From: Amycolatopsis lexingtonensis
Lineage (GTDB): Bacteria; Actinomycetota; Actinomycetes; Mycobacteriales; Pseudonocardiaceae
NCBI RefSeq assembly: GCF_014873755.1
Contig: NZ_JADBEG010000001.1
Span: 3,536,501 to 3,600,500 of the forward strand
Length of the DNA stretch: 64,000 bases
Direction of reading: 5' to 3'
In this document: positions 34,742 through 43,157 of the stretch, in pieces
How positions within the stretch are numbered: position 1 is the stretch's first letter
Layout of the letters: each line of letters opens with the position of its first letter
Notes under the pieces: model-generated
What the model was told of the DNA's origin: nothing
The model's database searches: none
The model's input: only the letters and a program-made list of their open reading frames with translations
Program-made: the position numbers and the translations under genes

Positions 34742-35508
34742 CGGACTCGGGCCGCGCTCCGCGGACTCGCGTCCGGCGCCGGAGTGAGCCGCGGGCGGGC
34801 GAACGTCAGGAACGCGAAAACGGCGGCGAGAACGAGCCACATCACCCCGATCTGCGCCAGCGACGCGACACGGAAGTGCCAGATCAGATCGGCCGGGACG
34901 GCCGCCGGTACCGGGTCGGCGACGTCCGGCAGGGCCCAGAGCAGGACCGCTGTTCCGGCGATACCCAGCGATGTGGCAGCCACCGCCCGCGCCCCGGGCG
35001 TCAGGTTCTTGGCGCGCGCGACGCCGGTGATCACCGCCGTCAAAACGACCGCGCCCACGATGGCCCCCAGGTAGGTGAGGGTGCGGGCGTCGACGGTCAT
35101 CGGGTCGCCGACGGCGGGCGGGTTCGCCGGGATGACGATGGCCGGAGTCAGGGTGAAGGAGACGAAGCCCAGTCCCGCCAGCGCCATCACCGACGCCGCC
35201 GTCGAACTGCCGGGGAGCCTCGGCCGGAGGAACCGGTGGACGAGTGCGAACGCGATCCCGATCAGGATCCCGACCAGCACCACGGTGGCCAGGCCGAACG
35301 AGACCTGCTCGCCGCGCGTCACCACCTCCCCCGCGGCCTGCGCGTGACCGGTGTGCGCCTCGGGCTCGGAGCCGGCTTCCTCGATGGCGATCGCGGCGCG
35401 GATCAGCGGCTCGACGAGCCAGTACATCGTCGCGGCGCCGGCCCCACCGGCCACGGCGCCCGCGAGAGCGCCGTAGCCGAGGGTGCGGCCGATCGGAACG
35501 GTGTCCAT
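34738..35508 (-). CDS. cbtA: Cobalt transporter subunit CbtA
   Basis: 256 residues with about six hydrophobic segments (for example YGALAGAVAGGAGAATMYW, VVLVGILIGIAFALVHRFL, YLGAIVGAVVLTAVITGVA and VMWLVLAAVFAFLTFA). The N-terminal pattern LGYGALAGAVAGG and the EPLIRAAIAIEE helix match CbtA, predicted cobalt permease. It is immediately downstream of cbtB. It presumably imports Co2+ for the cobalt-type nitrile hydratase of the same operon. Confidence 0.88.
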   Translation of the reverse strand: MDTVPIGRTLGYGALAGAVAGGAGAATMYWLVEPLIRAAIAIEEAGSEPEAHTGHAQAAGEVVTRGEQVSFGLATVVLVGILIGIAFALVHRFLRPRLPGSSTAASVMALAGLGFVSFTLTPAIVIPANPPAVGDPMTVDARTLTYLGAIVGAVVLTAVITGVARAKNLTPGARAVAATSLGIAGTAVLLWALPDVADPVPAAVPADLIWHFRVASLAQIGVMWLVLAAVFAFLTFARPRLTPAPDASPRSAARVR

Positions 35509-35525
35509 CAGCTGTCCCCTGCCGC

Positions 35526-35720
35526 TCAGTGGCACGGGACGCCGAGGGCGTGCCGCGCGTCGTGGGTGGCTTCGTGCAGGTAGTGCGCCGCCTGCGGGGA
35601 GAGGGCGAACCCGTTCTCCTGCAGGAGGAACAGAACACCGAGCAGGGCGAGAACCGTCAGCGCGATGCTGAGGTTGGTGGTCGCGATCTTGCCGTTCGCG
35701 ACGGCGATGCGCTGTGTCAT
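35526..35720 (-). CDS. cbtB: Cobalt transporter subunit CbtB
   Basis: 64 residues: one transmembrane helix (IALTVLALLGVLFLLQ) and a His-rich C-terminus HYLHEATHDARHALGVPCH, the diagnostic CbtB metal-binding tail. Usually cbtAB genes are under a cobalamin riboswitch; here they are embedded within the nitrile operon, 16 bases after the preceding gene, with no room for one. Confidence 0.92.
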   Translation of the reverse strand: MTQRIAVANGKIATTNLSIALTVLALLGVLFLLQENGFALSPQAAHYLHEATHDARHALGVPCH

Positions 35721-35736
35721 GGCAGTTCCTTCCGGG

Positions 35737-36165
35737 TCAGGGGTGACGCGCGGGGTCGACGGCGATCGGTTCGGTGTGCGCCTCGTGGTGGTTGCGGTTG
35801 GCCGGCAGCGCCAGGACTTCCTTCGTCTGGACGTCGAGGTCGGCCGCGTCGAGCACGCCGGCCTTCGCCAGCACCGCTTCCAAGGCGGAAACCCAGTGTT
35901 CGTAGTAGGACCACGGGGACTCGCTCGCGGCGTCGGCGCGCTCCCAGTCCTGAATGGACGCGATCAGCGCACCCTGGAACGCCGACCAGTCGAACCCGAG
36001 CCGGCGATGGGCGGCGACGGCCATCGCGAACGCCCGGATCTCCCAGGGGTGGTCGAAACTCGGGTCGCCGCCGGGCATCCCGCAGACGAGGTGCTCGACC
36101 TCGCGGCGTGCCTCGCCCAGGGCCACGGCGCTGGTATACGGCGCCGGGAGGGTCGTGCCGGACAT
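35737..36165 (-). CDS. Nitrile hydratase accessory protein (beta-subunit-like activator)
   Basis: 142 residues, starting at an ATG that shares one base with the alpha-subunit stop (TGATG). The sequence (DHPWEIRAFAMAVAAHRRLGFDWSAFQGALIASI... YYEHWVSALEAVLAKAGVL) resembles the N-terminal helical half of nitrile hydratase beta subunits, as do the P14K/NhlE-type activators that insert cobalt by swapping alpha subunits. It is probably the maturation factor for this enzyme. Confidence 0.88.
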   Translation of the reverse strand: MSGTTLPAPYTSAVALGEARREVEHLVCGMPGGDPSFDHPWEIRAFAMAVAAHRRLGFDWSAFQGALIASIQDWERADAASESPWSYYEHWVSALEAVLAKAGVLDAADLDVQTKEVLALPANRNHHEAHTEPIAVDPARHP

Positions 36166-36764
36166 CAGGCGACCTCGGCGACCGGGCCGACGCCGATCAT
36201 CGACTCGCGGGTGACGAGGGCGGCCAGCTGCTCCTCGGTCCACCCGTCGGTGCCCGCCGGGCGCTGCGGCAGGACCCAGTAGCGCATCTCGCTGCTGGAG
36301 TCCCACACCCGCACCTCGACGTCCTCGCCGACGGTGAAACCGAACGCCTCGTGCAGGACCTTGCGCGGCTCCCGCGTGATCGCGGCGCGGTACTGCGGGT
36401 CCTTGTACCAGTTCGGCGGCAGGCCGAGCACCGGCCACGGGTAGCAGGAGCAGAGGGTGCAGACGATGATGTTGTGGACCGTGCCGGTGTTCTCCACCAC
36501 GACCATGTCCTCGCCCTGCAGGCCGCTGATCCCGAGCTCCTTGCACGCCTCGGACGCGTTCCCGACGAGCCGGGCCTTGAAGTCCGGGTCGCTCCACGCC
36601 TTGGCCACGACCTTGGCGCCCAGCTGGGGCCCGACCTCGTTCTCGTAGATTTCGACCATGCGGTCGATGGCCTGGGTCGTCATGACGCCCTGCTCGATGA
36701 GCATCGACTCCAGCGCTTTGACGCGGGCGGCGATCTCTTCCGGGGTGCGGATCTTGGCGCTCAC
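36165..36764 (-). CDS. Nitrile hydratase alpha subunit, cobalt type
   Basis: 199 residues from a GTG that overlaps the beta-subunit stop (GTGA). The metal site is VCTLCSC with C102, C105, S106 and C107; the Thr between the first two Cys residues marks the Co(III) class, whereas Fe enzymes have Ser. C105 and C107 should be oxidised to sulfinic and sulfenic acid in the mature enzyme. It hydrates nitriles to amides. Gene order beta then alpha then activator is the known cobalt nitrile hydratase arrangement. Confidence 0.95.
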   Translation of the reverse strand: MSAKIRTPEEIAARVKALESMLIEQGVMTTQAIDRMVEIYENEVGPQLGAKVVAKAWSDPDFKARLVGNASEACKELGISGLQGEDMVVVENTGTVHNIIVCTLCSCYPWPVLGLPPNWYKDPQYRAAITREPRKVLHEAFGFTVGEDVEVRVWDSSSEMRYWVLPQRPAGTDGWTEEQLAALVTRESMIGVGPVAEVA

Positions 36765-37480
36765 GCGTGCGCTCCTTCGGCGGTCGTGGGTGCGGAAGTG
36801 ACGAGCTCGATGTAGGGGTCCCAGACGTCGAAGTACACCGACCCGTTGGGTTCGGCGTGGTCGGCGCCCCAGAGCTCCTCGTTGGTGAACCGGACGGTGT
36901 AGACGTGTTCGGGGTTCTCGCCGAGGCCGTTGCCGGCGGTGTCGGGGTAGATGAACGAGCCGTGGGCGAGCACCACCTCGCCGACGGCGCCGCGGATGTA
37001 CCGGGCGCGGCGGGTGTGGCCCTTGGGCGCGGACCGGTCGACGCGGACGGTGTCGCCGACCTTGAACCGGGCCGGCTTGTCGGACGCGCGCTGCGCGGGG
37101 GCCCCGGCCGGTACGACGGCTTCGACGAACGCGAGCAGTTCGGGGTCGTCCTCGTGCGCGGGCAGCGGGGCGTCCGGGTGGGCCAGGTAGTGCTCGGTCC
37201 GGCGGTCGAGCTCGGCCATGTCGAGCTTGCCGAGCTGCTCGCCGAAGTGCTCCACGGTGTGGACCCAGTGTTCGTAGTACGGGGATTTCAGGTAGACGGC
37301 GGGGTCGATCAGCTCGATGCCGTGGCGGAACTGGTCGACGCCGAAGAACCCGGCCCGGAAGCACATGGCGAACATCGGGAACACGGCTTTCTCCCACTCG
37401 GCGCGGAAGACCGGTTCCTCTTCGGGAACGATCACGGGACCGACGCCGTCGGTGCCGGCGAGGTCGAACACTCCATTCAT
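36761..37480 (-). CDS. Nitrile hydratase beta subunit
   Basis: 239 residues opening [16 protein letters not shown], the standard beta-subunit start. It has the helical N-terminal half ([20 protein letters not shown]) and the C-terminal SH3-like half ([32 protein letters not shown]... [12 protein letters not shown]). It forms the active site at the interface with alpha. ATG overlaps the amidase stop (ATGA), so translation is coupled. Confidence 0.95.
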   Translation of the reverse strand: MNGVFDLAGTDGVGPVIVPEEEPVFRAEWEKAVFPMFAMCFRAGFFGVDQFRHGIELIDPAVYLKSPYYEHWVHTVEHFGEQLGKLDMAELDRRTEHYLAHPDAPLPAHEDDPELLAFVEAVVPAGAPAQRASDKPARFKVGDTVRVDRSAPKGHTRRARYIRGAVGEVVLAHGSFIYPDTAGNGLGENPEHVYTVRFTNEELWGADHAEPNGSVYFDVWDPYIELVTSAPTTAEGAHA

Positions 37481-39012
37481 GCGCTGAGCTCCTTCTGGTG
37501 ATCGGGTGCGGTGAGCGTTCCGAGGGTGCGTTCGAAGGCGTGGGCGGCACTCAGCACGCCCGCGTCGTCGAACTTCTTGCCGATGACCATCAGCCCGACG
37601 GGAAGGCCGTCGGACAGGCCGGCGGGGATCGAGCAGGCGGGGTGGCCGGTCACGTCGAACGGTGCGGTGTTGGACACCATTTCCAGGGCGCGGCCGATGA
37701 TCTCGTCGACCGGTGCGTCCGCGGGCGGGATCAGGCTCGCGGTGATCGGGAGCGTCGGCATCACCAGGACGTCGTAGGTGGCGAGAGCCGTGTCGTAGGC
37801 GGCAGCCAGGACCCGCTCGAGGTTGCGGGCCTTGGCGTAGGCGGCGCCGTAACCGTTGCGCAGCGCGTAGGTGCCGCCGAGAGCGACCAGCTTCACCGTC
37901 TCCGAGAAGGCCGACGGGTCCCGTCGCCACTGCCGGCCGTAGAAGGCCATCTGGTCCGGGTCGTAGGCGCCCTTCCAGTTGAGGCCGTAGGCGTTGCCCT
38001 GCACCATCTGCCACGTCGCGCCCTCGACCGAGATGACGTCCCAGATCGCGGCGCCGTGCTTGTGCCACGGGATCGACACCTCCTCGGCCGCGTGGCCCGC
38101 GGCGGTCAGGCGCTCGACGGCCTGGCTGACGACGGCGTTGACCGCCGGCTCGGAGTTCGCCTGGTCGAAGCCCTCGGTCACCACCCCGATGCGCAGGCCG
38201 CGGTCCAGCTGCTCGAGCGCGGCGAGGTAGTCGGTGCCCGCGATGCCGGCCGGCTGCCGGGGGTCCTTGCCGTCGGTGCCGGCGAGGACGGTCAGCATGG
38301 CGGCGGCGCCGGCGACCGTGGGTGCGAGGGGACCGAGGTGGTCGATGGTCTGCTCGATCGGGAACGCGCCGGTGTAGGGCACGAGCCCGAAGGTCGGTTT
38401 GTGCCCGACGACCCCGCAGAAGGAGGCGGGGATGCGAATGGAGCCGCCTTGGTCACCTCCGAGCGCCAGGTCGACCTCGCCCGCGGCGACCAGGGCGGCG
38501 CTGCCGCTGGACGAACCGCCGCTCGTGCGGTCGAGGGCCCACGGGTTGCGGATCGGCCCGGTCTTGGCCGTGTGCGAAGCACCGGAGAAGCACAGGTCCT
38601 CGCACACCGATTTGCCGGCGATGGTCGCACCCGCGTCGAGCAGCCGGGTGACGACGGTCGCGTCCACGCGCGGGACGAACCCGCGCAGGGTCTCCGAGCC
38701 GTTCATCATCGGGACCCCGGCGACGGCGATGTTGTCCTTGACGGCCACGCGCCGGCCCGCCAGAGGCCCGGCCACGCCGCTGGTGAGCTCCGTGGTGACG
38801 TACCAGGCGCCCAGCGGGTTGACGGCCGGCTCCGCCCACTCACGCCGCGGCGCTGTGGGTTCGACCTCGCGGGCGTAGAGGTCGTCGACGGTGCCCCACG
38901 AGCCCAGCAGACCGGTCGTCGCGGCGTGGTACGTCTCGAGGTCCCCGGGCGCGATCCCCAGCCGCAGCTCGGCGGCGAGGCTTTCGATCTCGCTGCGTGA
39001 GGGGAGCTCCAT
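37477..39012 (-). CDS. Amidase (amidase signature family)
   Basis: 511 residues. The Ser-cisSer-Lys triad lies at K92 (VKDNIA), S167 (GGSSSGSAA) and S191 ([11 protein letters not shown]), with spacing identical to the Rhodococcus nitrile-hydratase-linked amidase (96, 171, 195). It hydrolyses the amide made by nitrile hydratase to acid and ammonia. It is the first gene of the leftward operon, divergent from an AraC regulator with a 194-bp shared region. Confidence 0.93.
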   Translation of the reverse strand: MELPSRSEIESLAAELRLGIAPGDLETYHAATTGLLGSWGTVDDLYAREVEPTAPRREWAEPAVNPLGAWYVTTELTSGVAGPLAGRRVAVKDNIAVAGVPMMNGSETLRGFVPRVDATVVTRLLDAGATIAGKSVCEDLCFSGASHTAKTGPIRNPWALDRTSGGSSSGSAALVAAGEVDLALGGDQGGSIRIPASFCGVVGHKPTFGLVPYTGAFPIEQTIDHLGPLAPTVAGAAAMLTVLAGTDGKDPRQPAGIAGTDYLAALEQLDRGLRIGVVTEGFDQANSEPAVNAVVSQAVERLTAAGHAAEEVSIPWHKHGAAIWDVISVEGATWQMVQGNAYGLNWKGAYDPDQMAFYGRQWRRDPSAFSETVKLVALGGTYALRNGYGAAYAKARNLERVLAAAYDTALATYDVLVMPTLPITASLIPPADAPVDEIIGRALEMVSNTAPFDVTGHPACSIPAGLSDGLPVGLMVIGKKFDDAGVLSAAHAFERTLGTLTAPDHQKELSA

Positions 39013-39171
39013 GGTTTCTCCTCTTCATCGGAAATCGACGCGGCCCGCGTCGTGTCCGCCGATCGAACGCGCGAGGCGCCGGGCGGGTCAACGGTGACCG
39101 GCGACCTTGGATAGCGAGAGTCAAGGCGAGGTCACTGCCGTGCACGAACGCCCGGTGACCCTGGCGCGAAG

Positions 39172-39206
39172 TTGACAAGGCCCGGCACCCGCCGCATTGT
39201 TTTCCC
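39172..39206 (+). promoter_or_regulatory. Possible promoter giving a leaderless mRNA for the AraC gene
   Basis: TTGACA (39172-39177) and CATTGT (39195-39200) are 17 bp apart, and ATG 39207 lies seven bases after the -10-like element. No ribosome-binding site precedes the ATG. A leaderless transcript, common in actinomycetes, would explain this. An inverted repeat (GGTCAC 39130-39135, GTGACC 39155-39160) just upstream could be an operator for this region. Confidence 0.4.
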
Positions 39207-40163
39207 ATGTCAGGTTGGGTCCAGATCGACGCGGCGGACCGGGCTCCGGCGGAGCGCGGTGACTTCTGGCGCTCGACCGTGTGCGACCAGTTCGTGCCGC
39301 TCGCCGTGGAGCCGGCCGGCGAAGTCCTGCGCGGACGGGTCGCCGGCCGCGGCGTCGCCGAGACCCGGCTGCGCCGGATCCGGGCCACCCGGCACACGTT
39401 CGAGCGGCGCGCCCGCGACATCCGCGTCGACGACCCCGGCGTCCTGCACCTCCTCTTCCAGGACCACGGCCAGGCGACCATGGAGCAGGACGGCCGGACA
39501 GCGACCCTGAACACCGGTGACCTCCTGCTCTACGACAGCTCCCGGCCGTTCCGCTTCCGGACCGCGGAAGAGTTCGGGTTCACGATCTGCTTGCTGCCGA
39601 AGCGACTGCTCCCGCTGCCGGAGAAGCTGCAGAAAGAGCAAACCGCCCGGGTTTTCTCCTCACGGGCGGGCGTCGGCGCCGCGGCGGCCGCGCTGCTCAC
39701 CTCGATGTCCCGGCAGGTCGCCGAGGCCAACCCGAGTCAGCAGCCGGCCCTCCAGCAGGCCTTGGTCAGCATGTACGTCGCACTGATGTCGGAGGACGGA
39801 GTCGGCGGCAACCCGCCATTGGTCAACCTGTCGATGGCGAAATCGTTCATCGTGCGCAACCTGGGTGACCCGGACCTGTGCCCGGCCGACGTCGCGGCGG
39901 CGTGCAACCTCTCCTTGGGTTACCTACACCGGATCTTCGCCGGCGACGGCACGACGATCGCCGGTTACCTGCGGGAGAAACGGCTCCAAGGGGTCTACAG
40001 CGAGCTTTCCTCGACCGCGGTCGAGGAGCCGGTCAGCCAGACCGCAAGGCGGTGGGGCATCACGGATCCGGCCCACTTCAGCCGGATGTTCAAGAAGCGC
40101 TTCGGCTTGACGCCGGGCGAGCTGCGCCGCACCACCCACCGCTCAGCCGCACCCTCCGGGTGA
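39207..40163 (+). CDS. AraC-family regulator of the nitrile operon
   Basis: 318 residues: an AraC_binding_2-like N-terminal domain (LHLLFQDHGQATMEQDGRTATLNTGDLLLYDSSRPF) and a C-terminal HTH pair (AACNLSLGYLHRIFAGDG, then RRWGITDPAHFSRMFKKRFGLTPGELRR). Such NitR/OxdR-like activators are typical neighbours of aldoxime/nitrile genes. It is divergent from the amidase-first operon and probably activates it with an aldoxime, nitrile, amide or acid as inducer (inference). Confidence 0.9.
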   Translation: MSGWVQIDAADRAPAERGDFWRSTVCDQFVPLAVEPAGEVLRGRVAGRGVAETRLRRIRATRHTFERRARDIRVDDPGVLHLLFQDHGQATMEQDGRTATLNTGDLLLYDSSRPFRFRTAEEFGFTICLLPKRLLPLPEKLQKEQTARVFSSRAGVGAAAAALLTSMSRQVAEANPSQQPALQQALVSMYVALMSEDGVGGNPPLVNLSMAKSFIVRNLGDPDLCPADVAAACNLSLGYLHRIFAGDGTTIAGYLREKRLQGVYSELSSTAVEEPVSQTARRWGITDPAHFSRMFKKRFGLTPGELRRTTHRSAAPSG

Positions 40164-40255
40164 CGTGCCAGAAGTCGGCGGATCTCCAGCAGCGAGGCGG
40201 GTCGACTGTGCGCCGACCTGCCGGTGTCGTTGAAGCGCTCGACCCCAGCGCTGGT

Positions 40256-40775
40256 GACAAGGGCGACGATGCTGCCCTCGGTGTGCAGTTCGGCGTAGTC
40301 ATCGGGGCCGAACGGGGGTACGACTGGGGCGGTCTCGCCTCCTGCGTCGCCACCGCCCTGTGGCCCGAACGCGTGGCCGGCCTGATCTCCCTGGCGAGCT
40401 ACGACGTCATCGACGTCGAAGGGCAGAAGCACGCCCAAGAGCCCGGCCTGGAACACGCTTTCCGGTACCAGCACCTGTTCCAGACGGAGCGGGGTCGCGA
40501 ATGCCGCACCGGCCACCGGCGCGAACTGTGCCGCATGCTGTGGCGGCAGTGGTCCCCGGACTGGCAGTTCGACGACGCGACCTTCGAGCGGACCGCCGTG
40601 TCGTTCGACAACCCCGACTTCGTCGACGTCGTGATCCACGCCTACCGCCACAGCTTCGGCCTCGCCGCGGGGGATCCCGCCTACGCGGAGCTCGAGGAGC
40701 GGCTCGCCCGCCGTCCTCCGATCACCGTGCCGGCGGTGCCCCTGGACGGGGCGAGCGACACGCTGAAACCCGGTG
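40256..40775 (+). pseudogene. Alpha/beta hydrolase fragment (both ends missing)
   Basis: Similarity starts abruptly at GYDWGGLASCVATALWPERVAGLISLASYDVIDV, the nucleophile elbow (Asp of GYDWGG) of haloalkane dehalogenase/epoxide hydrolase-like proteins. It runs through FDNPDFVDVVIHAYRHSFGLAAGDPAYAELEERL and breaks off at VPAVPLDGASDTLKPGG. The first 100 or so residues and the last 30-40, including the catalytic His, are absent. The right end abuts a truncated MerR gene. Confidence 0.75.
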
Positions 40776-41060
40776 GAGCCCGCGGCTCCTGCGGTACTAC
40801 GAAGAGCAGGGCTTGCTGGTGTGCGCACGAACCCCGAGCGGCCAGCGGCGGTACGGCGAAGACCACGTCCCGCGGGTCGCCCTCATGCGTGACTTCGTCG
40901 CCGCGGGCCTGGCCACCCGCACCATCGCGGAAATGGTGCCCGGCATGGCCGACCCCAGCCCGGGCAAGCCACGCCGGCCACGATGGAGCACGAGCGGGAG
41001 CGGTTGTCCGCCGCGATCGACGTCAACCGGGACCACCTGCTCCACCGCGTGGCTTCCTGA
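40776..41060 (+). pseudogene. MerR-family regulator fragment
   Basis: It opens inside the MerR HTH (SPRLLRYYEEQGLLVCARTPSGQRRYGEDHV...), lacking the first recognition helix and start. It continues to TIAEMVPGMADPSPG. A further frameshift near 40990 separates the C-terminal helix TMEHERERLSAAIDVNRDHLLHRVAS, which ends at 41058-41060. Its tail overlaps the 3' end of the opposing LysR gene. Confidence 0.75.
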
Positions 41061-41967
41061 TCGCGGTCGCGGCGCGGGGCACCCGCCGGGACACCTCCGC
41101 GTGGAAGGCACTGACCGCGGGGGAACGGTCGGCGGCGCGGCTCGTGAGCTCGACCGTCCGGCTGAGCCCGGCCGGGGTGACGATGTCGAGCAGCCGCAGG
41201 CCGGGGCGGGGTGCCGCCGCGAGTTCCGGTACCAGCGCGACGCCGAGCCCGGCGGCCACCAGGTCGAGCAGCGCGACGTACCCGACCGTGCGGCCGGTGA
41301 TCCGCGGCCGGAACCCGGCCGCCTCGGCGGTCAGCTCGGTCAAGGCCTGGAACCCGCGGTCGGGACGGGTCGAGATCCAGTCCGCGCCGGCGAAGTCGCG
41401 CACGTCGGCGGCGGTGCTGTCCGATCGCGCGAGGTGCGCGGGTACGGCGAGCAGCAACGGGTCGGCGCACACCGCCACCTGCCGCAGACCGTGGGTGTCC
41501 GGGGCCGCGAGAACCGGGTAGTGGTGGGTCACCGCGACGTCCAGCTCGCCCGCCCGGACCGCGTCCAGCGCCGCTTCGGGCTCCACTTCGGTGAAGGAGA
41601 TCCGCATCCCGGGGTGGCGGCGGCGAAGCGCGCCGAGGGCCGGGGCGGCGAACAGGCGGGTCGCGGTGGCGAACGAGCCGACGCGCAGTCGTCCGCCCCC
41701 GGTGGTGCCGGCCAGCGCGAGGTCGCGCTCGGCCGCCTCGAGGTCGGCCAGGATCACGCGGGCCCGGTCGGCCAGCAGTTCGCCGGCCCCGGTCAGCCGG
41801 ACGCTGCGGGCCGACCGCTCCAGCAGGTCGGCTCCGGTCTCCCGTTCGAGGGCGGACAACTGCTGCGACGCCGCGGCCGCGCTGCACCCGGCGGCGGCCG
41901 CGGCACCGGCGATCGAACCGGTGCGCGCCAGCGCGACGAGCAGCTGGAGACGACGGGTGCTGAGCAT
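41023..41967 (-). CDS. LysR-family transcriptional regulator
   Basis: 314 residues. HTH: LQLLVALARTGSIAGAAAAAGCSAAAASQQLSALER; effector domain from about 93 (RLRVGSFATATRLFAAPAL). It is divergent from the threonine aldolase gene. A 25-bp palindrome with the T-N11-A rule covers its start codon, suggesting autoregulation plus control of the aldolase. Confidence 0.9.
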   Translation of the reverse strand: MLSTRRLQLLVALARTGSIAGAAAAAGCSAAAASQQLSALERETGADLLERSARSVRLTGAGELLADRARVILADLEAAERDLALAGTTGGGRLRVGSFATATRLFAAPALGALRRRHPGMRISFTEVEPEAALDAVRAGELDVAVTHHYPVLAAPDTHGLRQVAVCADPLLLAVPAHLARSDSTAADVRDFAGADWISTRPDRGFQALTELTAEAAGFRPRITGRTVGYVALLDLVAAGLGVALVPELAAAPRPGLRLLDIVTPAGLSRTVELTSRAADRSPAVSAFHAEVSRRVPRAATAIRKPRGGAGGPG

Positions 41968-41985
41968 CCGAAGATCTTATGCTCA
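41961..41985. promoter_or_regulatory. LysR-type operator overlapping the lysR start codon
   Basis: TGAGCAT (41961-41967) and ATGCTCA (41979-41985) are perfect 7-bp inverted arms around an 11-bp spacer that itself contains AAGATCTT. T41967 and A41979 give T-N11-A. The left arm contains the lysR ATG (complement), which implies repression when bound. Confidence 0.65.
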
Positions 41986-42061
41986 GCCCCACGGAGACGT
42001 CGTTTCGCCGATTCTCGGCGCGGCCGAGACTGTCCCTCGGCACGCCCACCGAGAGGACGAC

Positions 42062-43150
42062 ATGCACGACACCGGCTTGCGCGAGTTCGCCAGCGACAAC
42101 TACGCGGGCGTCCACCCGGACGTCCTGGCCGCGATCGCGGCGGCCAACGGAGGACACCAGGTGAGCTACGGCCACGACGTCCACACCGGCCGCCTGCAGG
42201 AGGTCTTCCGGCAGCACTTCGGACCCGAGGCCCGGGCGTACCCGGTGCTGACCGGCACCGGCGCGAACGTGATCGCGCTGCTGGCCGCGTGCAGCCGGTG
42301 GGCGTCGGTCATCTGCGCCGACACCGCGCACCTGCACGTCGACGAGTGCGGAGCGCCCGAGAAGGTCGGCGGCGTCAAACTGCTGACCGTACCGGGCGAG
42401 CACGGCAAGCTGACCGTCTCCGCGCTCGAGCGCGAAGCGCGGGGCTTCGACGACGAGCACCGGGCCCAGCCGCAGGTGGTGTCGCTCGCCCAAGCCACCG
42501 AACTGGGCACGGTGTACTCGCCGGAGGAGATCCGGGCCATCGCCGAGTTCGCGCACGCGCGGGCCATGCTCGTCCACGTCGACGGCGCCCGGCTCGCCAA
42601 CGCGGCCGCGCACACCGGCCTGCCGCTGCGGGCCTTCACGACCGACGCCGGTGCCGACATCGTGTCGTTCGGTGGCACGAAGAACGGCATGCTGCTCGGC
42701 GAAGCCGTGGTCGTGCTCGACCCGGCGCTCGACCACGGAATCCCCTACCTGCGCAAGTTCTCCATGCAACTGGCGTCCAAGATGCGGTTCGTCTCCGCCC
42801 AGTTCGTCGCGCTGCTGGAGGGCGACCTGTGGCTGCGGAACGCCCGGCAGGCCAACGAAATGGCGCGGCTGCTGCACGAGGGCATCCGGGACGTGCCCGG
42901 CGTGAACGTGACCAACCCGGTCCAGAGCAACGCGGTGTTCGCGACGCTTCCGGCCCGCGCACTCGCCGAACTCCACCGGCGATTCCACTTCTACGACTGG
43001 GACGAGTCCACCGGCGAGGTCCGGTGGATGACCTCGTTCGACACCACACCGGAAGACGTCCACGCGTTCGTGCGGGCTGTTCGAGCCGCCTGCTTCCGGG
43101 ACGGCGGCGAGGACACGGAGGCAGCGCGGGCCGGCGTCGTTGCCGGATGA
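42062..43150 (+). CDS. Low-specificity threonine aldolase (PLP enzyme)
   Basis: 362 residues of fold-type I PLP enzyme: FASDNYAGVHPDVLAAI at the N-terminus, ADTAHLHVDECGAPE, VDGARLANAA, and the Schiff-base Lys K207 in SFGGTKNGMLLG. It cleaves beta-hydroxy amino acids such as threonine or allo-threonine to glycine and an aldehyde. The opening SDNYAGVHPDVLAAI with VSYGHD matches the L-threonine aldolase branch. It is divergent from LysR and likely under its control. Confidence 0.9.
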   Translation: MHDTGLREFASDNYAGVHPDVLAAIAAANGGHQVSYGHDVHTGRLQEVFRQHFGPEARAYPVLTGTGANVIALLAACSRWASVICADTAHLHVDECGAPEKVGGVKLLTVPGEHGKLTVSALEREARGFDDEHRAQPQVVSLAQATELGTVYSPEEIRAIAEFAHARAMLVHVDGARLANAAAHTGLPLRAFTTDAGADIVSFGGTKNGMLLGEAVVVLDPALDHGIPYLRKFSMQLASKMRFVSAQFVALLEGDLWLRNARQANEMARLLHEGIRDVPGVNVTNPVQSNAVFATLPARALAELHRRFHFYDWDESTGEVRWMTSFDTTPEDVHAFVRAVRAACFRDGGEDTEAARAGVVAG

Positions 43151-43157
43151 GCGGGGA

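Noticed and set aside
35509..35525. Cobalamin riboswitch for cbtBA
   Set aside because: The genes are embedded in an operon with gaps of about 16 bases, too short for the element.
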